A stretch of 35,094 bases of DNA from an uncultured Bacteroidales bacterium (GCA_944321745.1 CALUML010000010.1:1-35094), one strand, 5' to 3'; counted from the stretch's first letter, positions 25,295-33,679 are shown. Translations and numbers: made by a program. Notes: a model not told the origin generated them from the sequence alone.

Positions 25295-26194
25295 ATGAAA
25301 TATAGAGTGAAATATGGCGTATTCGCCTTGTTGGCAGTTGGTTTGTTTGCATTTTCCTCTTGTCAGGAAGAACCGTTGACGGGTACGGTACTTGCCGAAC
25401 CGGAATCCATGACGGAACTGGACTTGTGGATAGACACGGTGTACCGCCAGTCGTACAACATCCGGGTGCAGTACAAGTGGGACGAAGCCGATACCGACCA
25501 CGGACACGACATAGTACCGCCCAAATTGGAATTGGTACAACCGTTCTTGAAAGTTGTGAAGAAAGTGTGGGGGGAGCCTTATGTGGAAGTGTCGAGCATA
25601 GGTGATGAATTCCTGCGTCAATACTCGTTTCGTGAGTTGAAGCTCATCGGTAGTGGTAGTTGGCAGAACACATCGGTGACGCTCGGGTTGGCCGAAGGCG
25701 GTTATAAAATCACCCTTTATACGGTGAACGATTTCGACCTGGAGGCGGGCGTGCCGCGTAATGCCTTGCAGCAGTTCTTTCAGACCATGCACCACGAGTT
25801 CGGTCATATCTTGAATCAACGGAAAAAATATGACGAGCAGTTTAAAAACATTTCCGGTGGTTATGTGGCCAGTTGGACATCGTTTGCAGATACAACGGCT
25901 TTGCAGCGTGGCTTTGTGTCGGCCTATTCCATGAGTGGTGACGGGGAAGACTTTGTGGAAATCTTGGCTCATTATGTGTGCCGCACCGCTGAGGAATGGG
26001 AGGAGTTGCTCGCACCGTTGCCCCCTTATACTGCGGAGCGCCTTTTGATGTATGAGGAAAGCCGTCGTATGATTGACGAAAAGTTGCAAGTGGTGCGGTC
26101 GTATATGCAGGATTCGTATGGAGTGGACATCGACCAGTTGCGGGATGCTATTCTACGGAATATAGACGAAGTGGCCAATGGTGATTTGGAATAA
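25295..26194 (+). CDS. Zinc metallopeptidase lipoprotein (Peptidase_Mx1-type)
   Basis: This 299-residue lipoprotein has the lipobox ending in Cys23 (FAFSSC). The zinc-peptidase motif HEFGH is at residues 167-171 (HHEFGHILNQ). A candidate third ligand or stabilising acid is Glu222 in GEDFVEILAHYV, about 50 residues later. This arrangement and the genomic setting match the putative zinc-binding metallopeptidases found in SusCD loci (Peptidase_Mx1), whose substrates are unknown. It is predicted to sit on the cell surface or facing the periplasm and to cleave the protein ligand handled by SusCD; this is inference. ATG 25295 is chosen because the in-frame TTG at 25283 is a poorer start. It lies 15 nt after susD. 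Confidence 0.88.
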   Translation: MKYRVKYGVFALLAVGLFAFSSCQEEPLTGTVLAEPESMTELDLWIDTVYRQSYNIRVQYKWDEADTDHGHDIVPPKLELVQPFLKVVKKVWGEPYVEVSSIGDEFLRQYSFRELKLIGSGSWQNTSVTLGLAEGGYKITLYTVNDFDLEAGVPRNALQQFFQTMHHEFGHILNQRKKYDEQFKNISGGYVASWTSFADTTALQRGFVSAYSMSGDGEDFVEILAHYVCRTAEEWEELLAPLPPYTAERLLMYEESRRMIDEKLQVVRSYMQDSYGVDIDQLRDAILRNIDEVANGDLE

Positions 26195-26222
26195 TATAAT
26201 CTTATAAAAGAAAATAAGAAAG

Positions 26223-27512
26223 ATGAAAAAGAAGCTATTTTATATAACGGGCGTATGTGCCTTGTTGGCTCTCCAAACGGCGTGTAGCCCCCAGTTTGAA
26301 GACTTGTTCGACAAGTCGGCTTCCGAACGCTTGGAGGAGGCGATGGACGATGCCGAGTCGGTGTTGACCGCAGCCGACAAAGGGTGGGCCATGGGGTATT
26401 TCCCCAATACAGAAACGCGTGGCTATGTACTGTTTGCTAAGTTCAACACGGATGGCACGGTGACTTTGACCGACTACAACAACGGAGGCTTGTCTTCTAC
26501 TTCCACGTATAGTATGAACACCAGTCAAGGCCCGGTGCTCAACTTCGATACGTATTCCGAAGTGTTGGGGCGCTATACTGACCCCGGTACTTGGTTGGGA
26601 GGCTCGACCGGCAATGCGGGTGATTTCGAATTTGTCATTTTTAGTGTGAACGAGGATGAAGTGATATTGAAAGGAAAAAAGTATCATGCCAAAGTGGTGC
26701 TTCGTAAAATAACGGGTGATGGCGACCAAGAAACGTTGTGGCGGCAGCATTATGATGCGTGCGAGGTACGTTTCCTAAGTTTGTTCTCCAACGTGGTGGA
26801 TCCGTTGTTGAAAGTGGGTAATGTTTTTCATTACACCTTGACCACACCGATGACGCGTGTATTTACCATGTTCCCCTATGGCAGTACGAATCCGGAGGAA
26901 GCAACGAATCTGTCATTTGTGGCTACGGTAGATGGCATTGACTTCTCGTCAGAGTTGGAGGTAGGTAATGGTGTGTCGTGCCGTTCTTTTGTGTACAATG
27001 CAGCAGAAAATGCTTTGGTGTCGCAGGAAAATGCGGATGTGAAGATTGTCATCCCTGATGTATATGATTACTTCCTTGGCCTTTCGGTTGAGCACTTGGC
27101 CACGGTGGATAGAGTGTCGGGTACATTCGCTACAGCTTTCGCCTCCTTGGCAGCTGGGTTTGTAGAGCGGTATGAAGACCGCCAAGTGTTGGAGTCGGTA
27201 GGCTTTTCACGTATGCGCGATGGTCGATTTGCTTTTATGTTGAAAACTGCCCGTGCTTCGGCTATGTACGCAATTCCAGTACATGTGGAGGATGGCATTT
27301 TTGTCATCGACGCTTTTGATGCGCAGAATATGCAGGCAGATGATATGGACGACAATGGGGCATTGTTTTATACCAATGTACCCGCTGTAAAAGATATGTT
27401 GGTTGCGTTGCCGGGGGCATATACTTTGCAGAACAACGGAGCTTTTTTGCTGAATGAGATCGAAATGACTTCGGTTGTCAATGCGGAAAATAAGTTGAAC
27501 TTATCTCGTTAG
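26223..27512 (+). CDS. DUF4302-type surface lipoprotein
   Basis: This 429-residue lipoprotein has Cys21 in LQTACSPQ. The first 60 residues of the mature form, FEDLFDKSASERLEEAMDDAESVLTAADKGWAMGYF with its Y/P/N-rich continuation, match what I know of DUF4302 proteins. These travel with SusCD and Mx1-type peptidases in Bacteroidota. Strand-rich sequence follows; no catalytic motif is visible. It is likely a surface-exposed accessory binding protein of the locus. The gap to the metallopeptidase is 28 nt and to the next gene 30 nt. Codon use is clearly more AT-rich than in susC. Confidence 0.75.
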   Translation: MKKKLFYITGVCALLALQTACSPQFEDLFDKSASERLEEAMDDAESVLTAADKGWAMGYFPNTETRGYVLFAKFNTDGTVTLTDYNNGGLSSTSTYSMNTSQGPVLNFDTYSEVLGRYTDPGTWLGGSTGNAGDFEFVIFSVNEDEVILKGKKYHAKVVLRKITGDGDQETLWRQHYDACEVRFLSLFSNVVDPLLKVGNVFHYTLTTPMTRVFTMFPYGSTNPEEATNLSFVATVDGIDFSSELEVGNGVSCRSFVYNAAENALVSQENADVKIVIPDVYDYFLGLSVEHLATVDRVSGTFATAFASLAAGFVERYEDRQVLESVGFSRMRDGRFAFMLKTARASAMYAIPVHVEDGIFVIDAFDAQNMQADDMDDNGALFYTNVPAVKDMLVALPGAYTLQNNGAFLLNEIEMTSVVNAENKLNLSR

Positions 27513-27542
27513 GTTAATATGTATCTTATAAAATAAGTAGTT

Positions 27543-29546
27543 ATGAAAAAGAGTTTATTATTAAGTACTGTCTTGCTGGGTGGGCTGGTGCTTAGCGCAC
27601 AGCAGCAGGCTGTGAGGCTGCCGTTGGAAGCTTTGGAAAAATCGGAAATCAAAGTGCTGGAGCGAGTAGAGACAAATGAAAAGATGATGGCCGCTCCTGC
27701 CAAATTTGTAAAGAAGGAAAAAATTTCTGGGGTGCTGCAACATCCTACTACGCAGGCTGTGTATAGAGCGTTGACCCCTAAGAATACGTTGCACTTAAAA
27801 GCAGCAAGTGCTTCGGAGATGCTGAATGGAACGATGTATCTTCGGGGGCACAATTGGATGAATGGAGAAGGAGTGGCCTGGGAAACAGACGTGACACTTG
27901 GTGAAAACAACATATACACTTTTGAAAATGTATTGGGTTTCATCGATGTCCCCGTAACGGCAACCTTGTCGGGCAATACATTGACTTTTGTGGATAGCAT
28001 TGGTGAATTTAACTTGCAAGGTATTCCTGTTACGTTGGAAATGATTAAGATTGAAATGGAGGAGACGGAACAAGGTTATGTGCCAAACTATGTTGATGAA
28101 CCGGTTACCGCAACGGTTGACCCAGCGGCGGAAACAATATCTTTTTCTGGCATCTATGCCTTGTCAATACGGGAACTTCGAGAGGCAAGCATGTTGACTG
28201 ACGCTTTAATGTCTATATATGGTGATGTGATAATCTATACGGCCAATTCTTTCCCGCTTGAAGATCTCGGCTTCTTGAAGCCTGAGGGTGCTTTGTATTA
28301 TGGTTATGCTACAGATGCCCAGTCGATGTATGTTTGGCCTGATTTGATTTTGGCAACCCCATCATCCGTTCCGTTTACTTGGCTTAACACCTCGGTTCAG
28401 CCGGTCGCTACTTGGGAATGGAACTATAGCAAATTGGAAAACTACATGATGGAAAACGAATCGAGCGTACCGGCTACTGCCGTAACCACAACAGACTTGG
28501 AAATGACCGGTCTCCAGTTCGGCGATGTGTACACCTATCCGGTATTGACGGCTACGGCTGGCGAAGAAAGCCGGGATGTAACGTATGAATTTTTGGAAGT
28601 ACCAGATGAAAGATATGAAATTTATCCGTTGCAGGGTAGAGAGCCTCGCGCTGTGTTCCAAGTAGGTGCTCTCCCATATCAATTGGCCGAAAACGTGTAT
28701 ATAAACCTGACCAACTTTAATATTGATGCAGGTTTAGCTTGGAATGGCGCAAATGGTGGAAATATGTATGGTACTGCCACGGTGGATGGCAAAACGATGG
28801 AAACAGTGTACTCTTATTTTGAAGCTCCGCATGACGCGCTTTCTTTCATGGGAGTACAAGTCCGCGCTGCTAACTTTGAAACGCTTCCGGCAAATGCCTT
28901 GACAATGTATGTTATCGAAACCAGCATTTCGGAACAGGGAAATCTGGTTTTTGGTGATACGTTGGCTCAATCTTCCAGTTGCGAAGAAGCGGGCACGCAG
29001 CTTTTGATGTTCTACGATTTTGTTGCCAAAGATGAAGATGGTATTACCAGTACGCTGGATGAAGTCGCAATAAAAAATCCTGAGAATGGATTTGTGTTGG
29101 CTCTTACGGGTTTTAATGTAGAAGGTGCTGACTTTGCTGTGTTTTCGGAAGTGATGCCGCGCCCCGATGGCATGAGCTATTCTTATTTTACGTTGAAGAA
29201 TGCAGACGGCACGCTGGATGATGGATTGTATTCTTGGGTGGGAAACACTTCTACCATGTACATGGAACTCTATGGAGCGATATTGGGTAATCCTGAACAG
29301 AGTGGCATTGCCCCGGTTGAAACCAACAACACCACCAAGCTTTTCTCCACTTCCGATGCGTTCAACTTCACCTACACGGATGACTTTACCTCGGTAGACG
29401 TGTATAACGTGAACGGTCAGAAAGTGTCGACCTACGCTTTGCCGCAGACAGGTACGTTCAGCATCGCGAAAGCGGGCTTGGCCGATGGCGTGTACATGTT
29501 CCGCATGAACGGCAAGACCACCGAAGTGCTCCGTGCCGTGAAATAA
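27543..29546 (+). CDS. Secreted protein of unknown function with sorting-type C-terminal domain
   Basis: This 667-residue protein has a signal peptide (MKKSLLLSTVLLGGLVLSAQ) and no lipobox. The middle is strand-rich with many Thr, Glu and aromatic residues; I recognise no catalytic motif. The last roughly 80 residues (FTYTDDFTSVDVYNVNGQKV, later ADGVYMFRMNGKTTEVLRAVK) match the pattern of type A C-terminal sorting or anchoring domains used in type IX secretion (VYNxxGQ, then GxYxxxxxxK). It is the last gene of the SusCD locus and may be a secreted partner. Codon use changes within the gene: AT-rich through about 29290, then GC-richer in the tail domain. A terminator follows. Confidence 0.65.
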   Translation: MKKSLLLSTVLLGGLVLSAQQQAVRLPLEALEKSEIKVLERVETNEKMMAAPAKFVKKEKISGVLQHPTTQAVYRALTPKNTLHLKAASASEMLNGTMYLRGHNWMNGEGVAWETDVTLGENNIYTFENVLGFIDVPVTATLSGNTLTFVDSIGEFNLQGIPVTLEMIKIEMEETEQGYVPNYVDEPVTATVDPAAETISFSGIYALSIRELREASMLTDALMSIYGDVIIYTANSFPLEDLGFLKPEGALYYGYATDAQSMYVWPDLILATPSSVPFTWLNTSVQPVATWEWNYSKLENYMMENESSVPATAVTTTDLEMTGLQFGDVYTYPVLTATAGEESRDVTYEFLEVPDERYEIYPLQGREPRAVFQVGALPYQLAENVYINLTNFNIDAGLAWNGANGGNMYGTATVDGKTMETVYSYFEAPHDALSFMGVQVRAANFETLPANALTMYVIETSISEQGNLVFGDTLAQSSSCEEAGTQLLMFYDFVAKDEDGITSTLDEVAIKNPENGFVLALTGFNVEGADFAVFSEVMPRPDGMSYSYFTLKNADGTLDDGLYSWVGNTSTMYMELYGAILGNPEQSGIAPVETNNTTKLFSTSDAFNFTYTDDFTSVDVYNVNGQKVSTYALPQTGTFSIAKAGLADGVYMFRMNGKTTEVLRAVK

Positions 29547-29565
29547 GATGATGGATCGGGCTGTA

Positions 29566-29587
29566 GAGACAAGGCATGCCTTGTCTC
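29566..29587. repeat. 22-bp perfect palindrome
   Basis: A perfect inverted repeat of GAGACAAGGCA with no loop lies 19 nt after the stop of the secreted protein gene. It is of a type I associate with dispersed Bacteroidota palindromes. Confidence 0.75.
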
Positions 29588-29614
29588 CGCGCTCGGACAA
29601 ACCGATAAAAACAG

Positions 29615-29655
29615 AGAAAAGGGAATACGTCCCATGATGGACGTGTTCCCTTTTT
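29615..29655 (+). terminator. Intrinsic terminator of the SusCD locus
   Basis: AAAAGGGAATACGTCC pairs with GGACGTGTTCCCTTTT (one mismatch) around CATGAT, followed by TTTTTGTG. It ends the plus-strand operon about 105 nt past the last stop. Confidence 0.85.
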
Positions 29656-29708
29656 GTGTACGTGGAGAGGGGGAGGTGTGCCCGAAATTTGGCGGTATTG
29701 CCTGGCGC

Positions 29709-29759
29709 AAAAAAAAATCCTTGCAACCAACTGTTGGATTCAGTTTGTTGCAAGGATTT
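29709..29759 (-). terminator. Intrinsic terminator of tRNA-Cys
   Basis: The perfect 13-bp inverted repeat AAATCCTTGCAAC (29715-29727 with 29747-29759) is followed on the minus strand by a run of nine T. It starts 6 nt past the tRNA 3' end. Confidence 0.92.
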
Positions 29760-29764
29760 CGGCG

Positions 29765-29835
29765 AGGTTCCTGGCGGACTCGAACCGCCGTAAACGGTTT
29801 TGCAGACCGGTACCTAGCCACTCGGTCAAGGAACC
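29765..29835 (-). tRNA. tRNA-Cys (anticodon GCA)
   Basis: The 71-nt cloverleaf on the minus strand has acceptor GGTTCCT/AGGAACC with discriminator U, as usual for cysteine tRNAs. The anticodon stem-loop is CGGTC-TGCAAAA-CCG with GCA in the loop, and the T arm is GGCGG-TTCGAGT-CCGCC. The CCA end is not encoded. It is flanked by its own consensus promoter and a strong terminator, so it is a monocistronic unit. Confidence 0.97.
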
Positions 29836-29851
29836 TTGATGTTTGTGGGCG

Positions 29852-29882
29852 CAAAGGTAATACAATTTTGCTTTCAAGCAAA
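29852..29882 (-). promoter_or_regulatory. tRNA-Cys promoter
   Basis: TTTG (29879-29882) and TACCTTTG (29852-29859) are separated by exactly 19 nt on the minus strand, an ideal Bacteroidota promoter. The mature tRNA begins 16 nt downstream of the -7 element. Confidence 0.88.
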
Positions 29883-29964
29883 GGGTTTGTGGATAAATTA
29901 GCGGAAAAATAACGGACCGCAGACTCTTCCTTGCATTTCTCTTTTACCAATCAAATAAAATTCA

Positions 29965-29972
29965 TACCTTTG
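29965..29972 (+). promoter_or_regulatory. Promoter -7 element of rpsF-rpsR-rplI
   Basis: TACCTTTG lies 55 nt upstream of the rpsF ATG. The -33 element is not clear. The leader of about 50 nt is AT-rich with no evident S6:S18-binding hairpin. Confidence 0.6.
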
Positions 29973-30027
29973 CACCCACAAAATCAAAACCAACCATTTT
30001 TATTAATCAAAAAAGGTAAAGACAGGT

Positions 30028-30378
30028 ATGTTAAACCATTATGAAACCGTTTTCATTTTGACTCCCGTTTTATCTGATGTTCAGATGAAGGAAGCGGTAG
30101 AAAAGTTCAAGGCCGTCCTCACCGAGAATGGCGGAACTATCACCAATGAAGAGAATTGGGGGCTGCGCAAGCTGGCTTATCCCATTCAGAAGAAATCGAC
30201 TGGGTTCTACTCGTTGCTCCAGTTCGACGTGGAACCGGCTGTAATCAAGGTGCTGGAAACCCAGTTCCGGCGTGATGAACGCGTGCTTCGTTTCTTGACT
30301 TTCCGTTTGGACAAGTATGCTTACGAATACGCTGAAAAAAGAAAAGGACTCAAATCAAAAGAACAAAAGGAGGATTAA
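30028..30378 (+). CDS. rpsF: 30S ribosomal protein S6
   Basis: This 116-residue protein binds 16S rRNA together with S18 in the platform of the small subunit. The N-terminus [17 protein letters not shown] and the segments [19 protein letters not shown] and [18 protein letters not shown] are typical of S6. The basic C-terminal extension ([13 protein letters not shown]) is common in Bacteroidota. It is the first gene of the rpsF-rpsR-rplI operon, with rpsR starting 3 nt after the stop. Confidence 0.97.
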   Translation: MLNHYETVFILTPVLSDVQMKEAVEKFKAVLTENGGTITNEENWGLRKLAYPIQKKSTGFYSLLQFDVEPAVIKVLETQFRRDERVLRFLTFRLDKYAYEYAEKRKGLKSKEQKED

Positions 30379-30381
30379 GAC

Positions 30382-30651
30382 ATGGCTAACAACAATGGTG
30401 AAATCAGATATTTGACTCCTCCGACCGTGGATGTCAAAAGGAAAAAATACTGCCGTTTCAAAAGAAGCGGGATTAAATACGTGGATTATAAAGATCCGGA
30501 ATTCCTGAAGAAGTTCTTGAACGAACAAGGGAAGATTCTTCCTCGCCGCCTTACCGGCACCTCATTGAAGTTCCAGCGCCGCGTGGCTCAGGCCGTGAAG
30601 AGGGCTCGCCATCTGGCTTTGCTTCCTTACGTGACGGATATGCTGAAATAA
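30382..30651 (+). CDS. rpsR: 30S ribosomal protein S18
   Basis: This 89-residue small-subunit protein is the partner of S6. The S18 core is visible as [41 protein letters not shown] and [17 protein letters not shown]. It lies between rpsF and rplI, 21 nt before the latter, in the conserved gene order. The single Cys is not part of a zinc ribbon. Confidence 0.97.
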   Translation: MANNNGEIRYLTPPTVDVKRKKYCRFKRSGIKYVDYKDPEFLKKFLNEQGKILPRRLTGTSLKFQRRVAQAVKRARHLALLPYVTDMLK

Positions 30652-30672
30652 ATTTAAGAAGGAGGAGACAAC

Positions 30673-31116
30673 ATGGAAATTATATTGTTGGAAGATGTGA
30701 CCAATTTGGGTTACAAAGGTGATATACTGAAAGTGAAGGACGGGTACGGGCGTAATTACCTGTTGCCCCAAAAAAAGGCTGTCCTGGCCACCGAATCGGC
30801 CAAGAAACGTTTGGCGGAAGACTTGAAACAGCGTGCCCATAAGCTGGAACGCATCAAGAACGAATGCCTTGAACTGGCTGAAAAGCTGAAAGACGTGAAA
30901 CTGACAGTTGGTGCCAAGACCAGCTCGACGGGCAAGATCTTCGGTGCGGTAGGCCCTATCCAGTTGGCCGATGCCTTTGAAAAGGCAGGTTACACGGTAG
31001 ACCGCAAGGTGATTGTGTTGAAAGAACCGGTGAAGGAAGTCGGCTCGTATGTGGCCACGTTGAAGCTTCACAAGGAAGTGGCAGTGGATGTCGCTTTCGA
31101 CGTGGTTAGCGAATAA
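30673..31116 (+). CDS. rplI: 50S ribosomal protein L9
   Basis: This 147-residue large-subunit protein has two domains joined by a long helix. The N-terminal domain is MEIILLEDVTNLGYKGDILKVKDGYGRNYLLP. The connecting helix is rich in Lys, Glu and Ala (about 40-75), and the C-terminal domain includes KTSSTGKIFGAVGPIQLADA. Length is normal. It is the last gene of the operon and is followed by an intrinsic terminator. Confidence 0.97.
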   Translation: MEIILLEDVTNLGYKGDILKVKDGYGRNYLLPQKKAVLATESAKKRLAEDLKQRAHKLERIKNECLELAEKLKDVKLTVGAKTSSTGKIFGAVGPIQLADAFEKAGYTVDRKVIVLKEPVKEVGSYVATLKLHKEVAVDVAFDVVSE

Positions 31117-31136
31117 ACCGCATCTTTATAGAAAAG

Positions 31137-31176
31137 AAACAGGCGGCTCGCATGTGTTGCGGGTCGCCTGTTTTTA
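31137..31176 (+). terminator. Intrinsic terminator after rplI
   Basis: AACAGGCG...TCGCA pairs with TGCG...CGCCTGTT around TGTG-type loop bases, followed by TTTTTA. It lies about 20 nt after the rplI stop. Confidence 0.88.
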
Positions 31177-31338
31177 TGCCTGCTCCCATTGTGTCTGGAG
31201 TTGTGGCTGCTGCTGTAAAAAGGCAATAGCTTTCGGGAAATGAGAGGAAAGCACGGCAAGTGTCTTAAAAAATGTAAAAAAAGAAGACGAGCCTTGCATT
31301 TTATGCGGAAAGACACTTCGGGATTGGACTTAATCCGC

Positions 31339-31346
31339 TATATTTG
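31339..31346 (+). promoter_or_regulatory. Promoter -7 element of the Hc1-like gene
   Basis: TATATTTG lies 49 nt upstream of the ATG at 31396. The -33 element is not at ideal spacing. The AT-rich leader is A-rich just before the start, as in highly expressed Bacteroidota genes. Confidence 0.6.
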
Positions 31347-31395
31347 CACAGCTAAGTAAAACATCATTTTATTATTAACTAAAACAAAAATCAAG

Positions 31396-31569
31396 ATGAA
31401 AGATCTAGTAGCAAAACTTCAGGCGGATGTTGATGCTTTCTTCAAGGATGCGGAAGCTCAAATCGAAAAAGGTAACAAGGCAGCCGGGACTCGTGCCCGC
31501 AAGGCTTCTTTGGGAATTGAAAAGGCGTTGAAAGAATTCCGCAAGAAATCATTGGAAGCATCGAAATAA
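31396..31569 (+). CDS. Histone H1-like Hc1-family protein (57 aa)
   Basis: This short basic protein begins MKDLVAKLQADVDAFFKDAE and carries KGNKAAGTRARKASL (about 25-39), then a lysine-rich helix ending KKSLEASK. The KGNKAAGTRARK core is characteristic of the small Hc1-like proteins of Bacteroidota. They are thought to bind DNA and are very highly expressed. Length (57 residues) is normal for the family. It has its own promoter element and a strong terminator and so is monocistronic. Confidence 0.92.
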   Translation: MKDLVAKLQADVDAFFKDAEAQIEKGNKAAGTRARKASLGIEKALKEFRKKSLEASK

Positions 31570-31594
31570 GATGTGCCCATTCGAACTTATGAGA

Positions 31595-31631
31595 GAAGGC
31601 ATTCCTGCAAGTGGGATGCCTTCTTTTTTTT
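31595..31631 (+). terminator. Intrinsic terminator of the Hc1-like gene
   Basis: GAAGGCAT.CC pairs with GG.ATGCCTTC around a TGCAAGT-type loop, followed by nine T. It lies 25 nt past the stop. Confidence 0.92.
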
Positions 31632-31792
31632 GCACTAATGAAATTTTCGCTGCGTTGGTACGGAGTTTTCATTGCCTTAGTACGGAAATCCGGCTGCGTC
31701 CGTGCGCTATTCCGGGGCGGCAGGTGGCCGTTGGGGGTGTCAAGTGTTTGTGCAGGTTGATGTTCAAGTGGGCATTTTCTTGTTCAACCTGA

Positions 31793-31821
31793 TTGTTTGC
31801 GCTTTACTTTCATTATCTTTG
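31793..31821 (+). promoter_or_regulatory. Promoter of the InlB-repeat protein gene
   Basis: TTG (31793-31795) lies 18 nt upstream of TATCTTTG (31814-31821). The predicted transcript would begin about at the small upstream ORF at 31826. Confidence 0.65.
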
Positions 31822-31825
31822 CAAC

Positions 31826-31870
31826 ATGAAGTTTATCCTGTTCGAAATACTTAAAACGCGAAGATTATGA
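31826..31870 (+). CDS. 14-codon upstream ORF overlapping the next start (ATGA)
   Basis: ATG at 31826 opens a 14-residue frame (MKFILFEILKTRRL) whose TGA overlaps the ATG of the secreted protein gene at 31867. It begins only 4 nt after the -7 element. Translational coupling, a near-leaderless start or a chance ORF are all possible. No amino-acid bias is obvious beyond three Leu and two Phe. Confidence 0.35.
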   Translation: MKFILFEILKTRRL

Positions 31871-33534
31871 AATGCCCTTGTGTGATAAAAGTTTGTCTGC
31901 TGCTGGCTTTGTGGGCGTGCGGTATAGCCCGGGCGGAGGATTATGTGCTGGATTTTTCGACCAAGGCCTTTAGCGGTACATATAGTTCTATTTGGACATG
32001 GACGGAACAGGGAATAGAGTGGGAGCTGGATGGTGCCTACAATGGAGGTAAAAACGCTTTGTATAACTTTGTCCGTTTCGGTGGTCATGGCGAAAGCAAC
32101 GGCATTTCTTATATCAAAAGCAACCAGCCATTGCCCATAGCCGTGAAGGAGATGGTGATGAACGTGTTGGAAGTGGATGAGGAGGTGGAGGAGTTCCGGC
32201 TTTACATAGCGGAAGATCCGCTGTTTGAAAACACGGTAGAGATCGTCAAGCACGATGCGGTGGCAGGCGAGGTGTCGTTCCTGCCCCAGCAGGACACGGT
32301 GTGGTTGCCCGATTTGTATTATAAGTTGGAGGTGCGTTGGGATAATCCGAAAGAAGACAATAAAGTTGCGCAGGTATCATCCCTTACGTTTAAAGAAGGC
32401 GTCCCGCCACCGGTTTATACCGTTACGGCGGTGGCGAATGACGAGACCCTCGGCACGGTGACGGTGGAGGGGAAGGTGATAACGGCCGTGCGGGGCGAAT
32501 GCGTGGCGTATGCCGACCCGGCTTATACGGTGACGGAAGGCACGGCGGAGGTGACGCAAGAGGGGGATGTGTTTGCTGTTTCTCCTCAAAGCGATTGCAC
32601 GGTGCGAATCAACTTCGCCCCGGCGGAAGTGGCCACGGTGACGTTGGATGCGGGCGGAGGCACGTTGCCGGGTGCGGCGGAGTTGGTGCAGGCGGACTGC
32701 GCTTCGTCGGTCGGTTTGCCCGAGGCGGTGCCGCCCTGTGCGGGATGGACGTTTGCCGGATGGTCGGAAACGCCTGTTGACGCTACGGAGACCATGCCGC
32801 AGTTGATACCGGCGGGTGATTACCTGCCGGCAGGCGATGTGACGTTGCATGCCGTGTATCAGTACGCCCAAGGCGGCGAAGCGGAACAGGTCTTGCGGAT
32901 GATGGTGGGGGCGACGACTGGCTGGGAAGTGCAGGGGGCGTTGATGGGCGAGAACCAGGAGGATGGCGAATACTACATACTTCCTTTGGGTGCGGCGATT
33001 TATTCCCCGGCGTTTGACTTGGCTACCTTGGTCAGGGTGTCGGCGCAAGTGAGAAAATACAATAACAGGTCGGTGCTCCTGGTGACGGATGAAGCGGGTA
33101 ATGAGTGGGGAACAGTGACGGCACAGGAGACTCGACTTTCTATAGAGGAAGGAGAAAAGTCCCAAGACCTTAATGGGATAGGGCGGCTGATGTTTACCTG
33201 TTCGGATGCCACCACGGAAAAGCAGGGCGTGGGCGTGGCGGGCATCACGGTGTATTACCGGGACGTGCCGGTGACGTATGCCACCTATCCCGATTGCGAG
33301 TCCGGTTCGGGCGTGGGCATACGCCCGTTGGAGCATGGCACGGGCTGGTATGTGGCGGGGCATGCCGTGTACGTGGAGGCGGATGGGGAATGGCCGTTCG
33401 CCGTGTATGACCTCTCCGGCCATGAGGTGTGCAATGGCGTAACCCGGCAGGGCATCAACCGGATAGCGTTGCAGGCAGGCTGTTATTTGTTGCGTGTAGG
33501 GGAAAAAGTGCAGAAGATTGTCATAGCGGAATAA
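31867..33534 (+). CDS. Secreted protein with InlB-type repeat and sorting-type C-terminus
   Basis: This 555-residue exported protein has a signal peptide (CVIKVCLLLALWACGIARA). An N-terminal beta-rich region (about 25-175) is followed by a bacterial-repeat module (VTAVANDETLGTVTVEGKV). An InlB/Listeria-Bacteroides repeat then runs from VATVTLDAGGGTLPG to GWTFAGWSETPVD and VTLHAVYQY (about 255-335). The C-terminus (FAVYDLSGHEVCNGV, GCYLLRVGEKVQKIVIAE) matches a type A sorting or anchoring domain. It is probably a cell-surface or released adhesin-like protein. The gene is monocistronic with its own promoter and overlaps a 14-codon upstream ORF. Confidence 0.75.
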   Translation: MKCPCVIKVCLLLALWACGIARAEDYVLDFSTKAFSGTYSSIWTWTEQGIEWELDGAYNGGKNALYNFVRFGGHGESNGISYIKSNQPLPIAVKEMVMNVLEVDEEVEEFRLYIAEDPLFENTVEIVKHDAVAGEVSFLPQQDTVWLPDLYYKLEVRWDNPKEDNKVAQVSSLTFKEGVPPPVYTVTAVANDETLGTVTVEGKVITAVRGECVAYADPAYTVTEGTAEVTQEGDVFAVSPQSDCTVRINFAPAEVATVTLDAGGGTLPGAAELVQADCASSVGLPEAVPPCAGWTFAGWSETPVDATETMPQLIPAGDYLPAGDVTLHAVYQYAQGGEAEQVLRMMVGATTGWEVQGALMGENQEDGEYYILPLGAAIYSPAFDLATLVRVSAQVRKYNNRSVLLVTDEAGNEWGTVTAQETRLSIEEGEKSQDLNGIGRLMFTCSDATTEKQGVGVAGITVYYRDVPVTYATYPDCESGSGVGIRPLEHGTGWYVAGHAVYVEADGEWPFAVYDLSGHEVCNGVTRQGINRIALQAGCYLLRVGEKVQKIVIAE

Positions 33535-33560
33535 GAAAAAGCTTAATTTTGCGTCATGTT

Positions 33561-33679
33561 TTTCCCGCAGATAACGCGGATTTGGCAATTGGAAGTCGGA
33601 AAAGAATACAGAAATCTGCGTCTATCTGCGCAATCTGCGGGAAACAATCTGAAATCTGAAATTTGAAATCTGAAATAAA
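33561..33679 (+). repeat. Composite leader repeat upstream of cstA
   Basis: The left arm 33561-33581 (TTTCCCGCAGAT...) is inverted at 33624-33644 with three mismatches. The right arm runs on through ACAATCT into heptads GAAATCT, GAAATTT, GAAATCT and GAAATAA, ending 8 nt before the cstA ATG. Order, orientation and sequence match the elements before the genes at 193 and 16372. Confidence 0.85.

Noticed and set aside
29973-30027. S6:S18-binding autoregulatory leader before rpsF
   Set aside because: The leader is short and AT-rich with no stem that could form the binding site.
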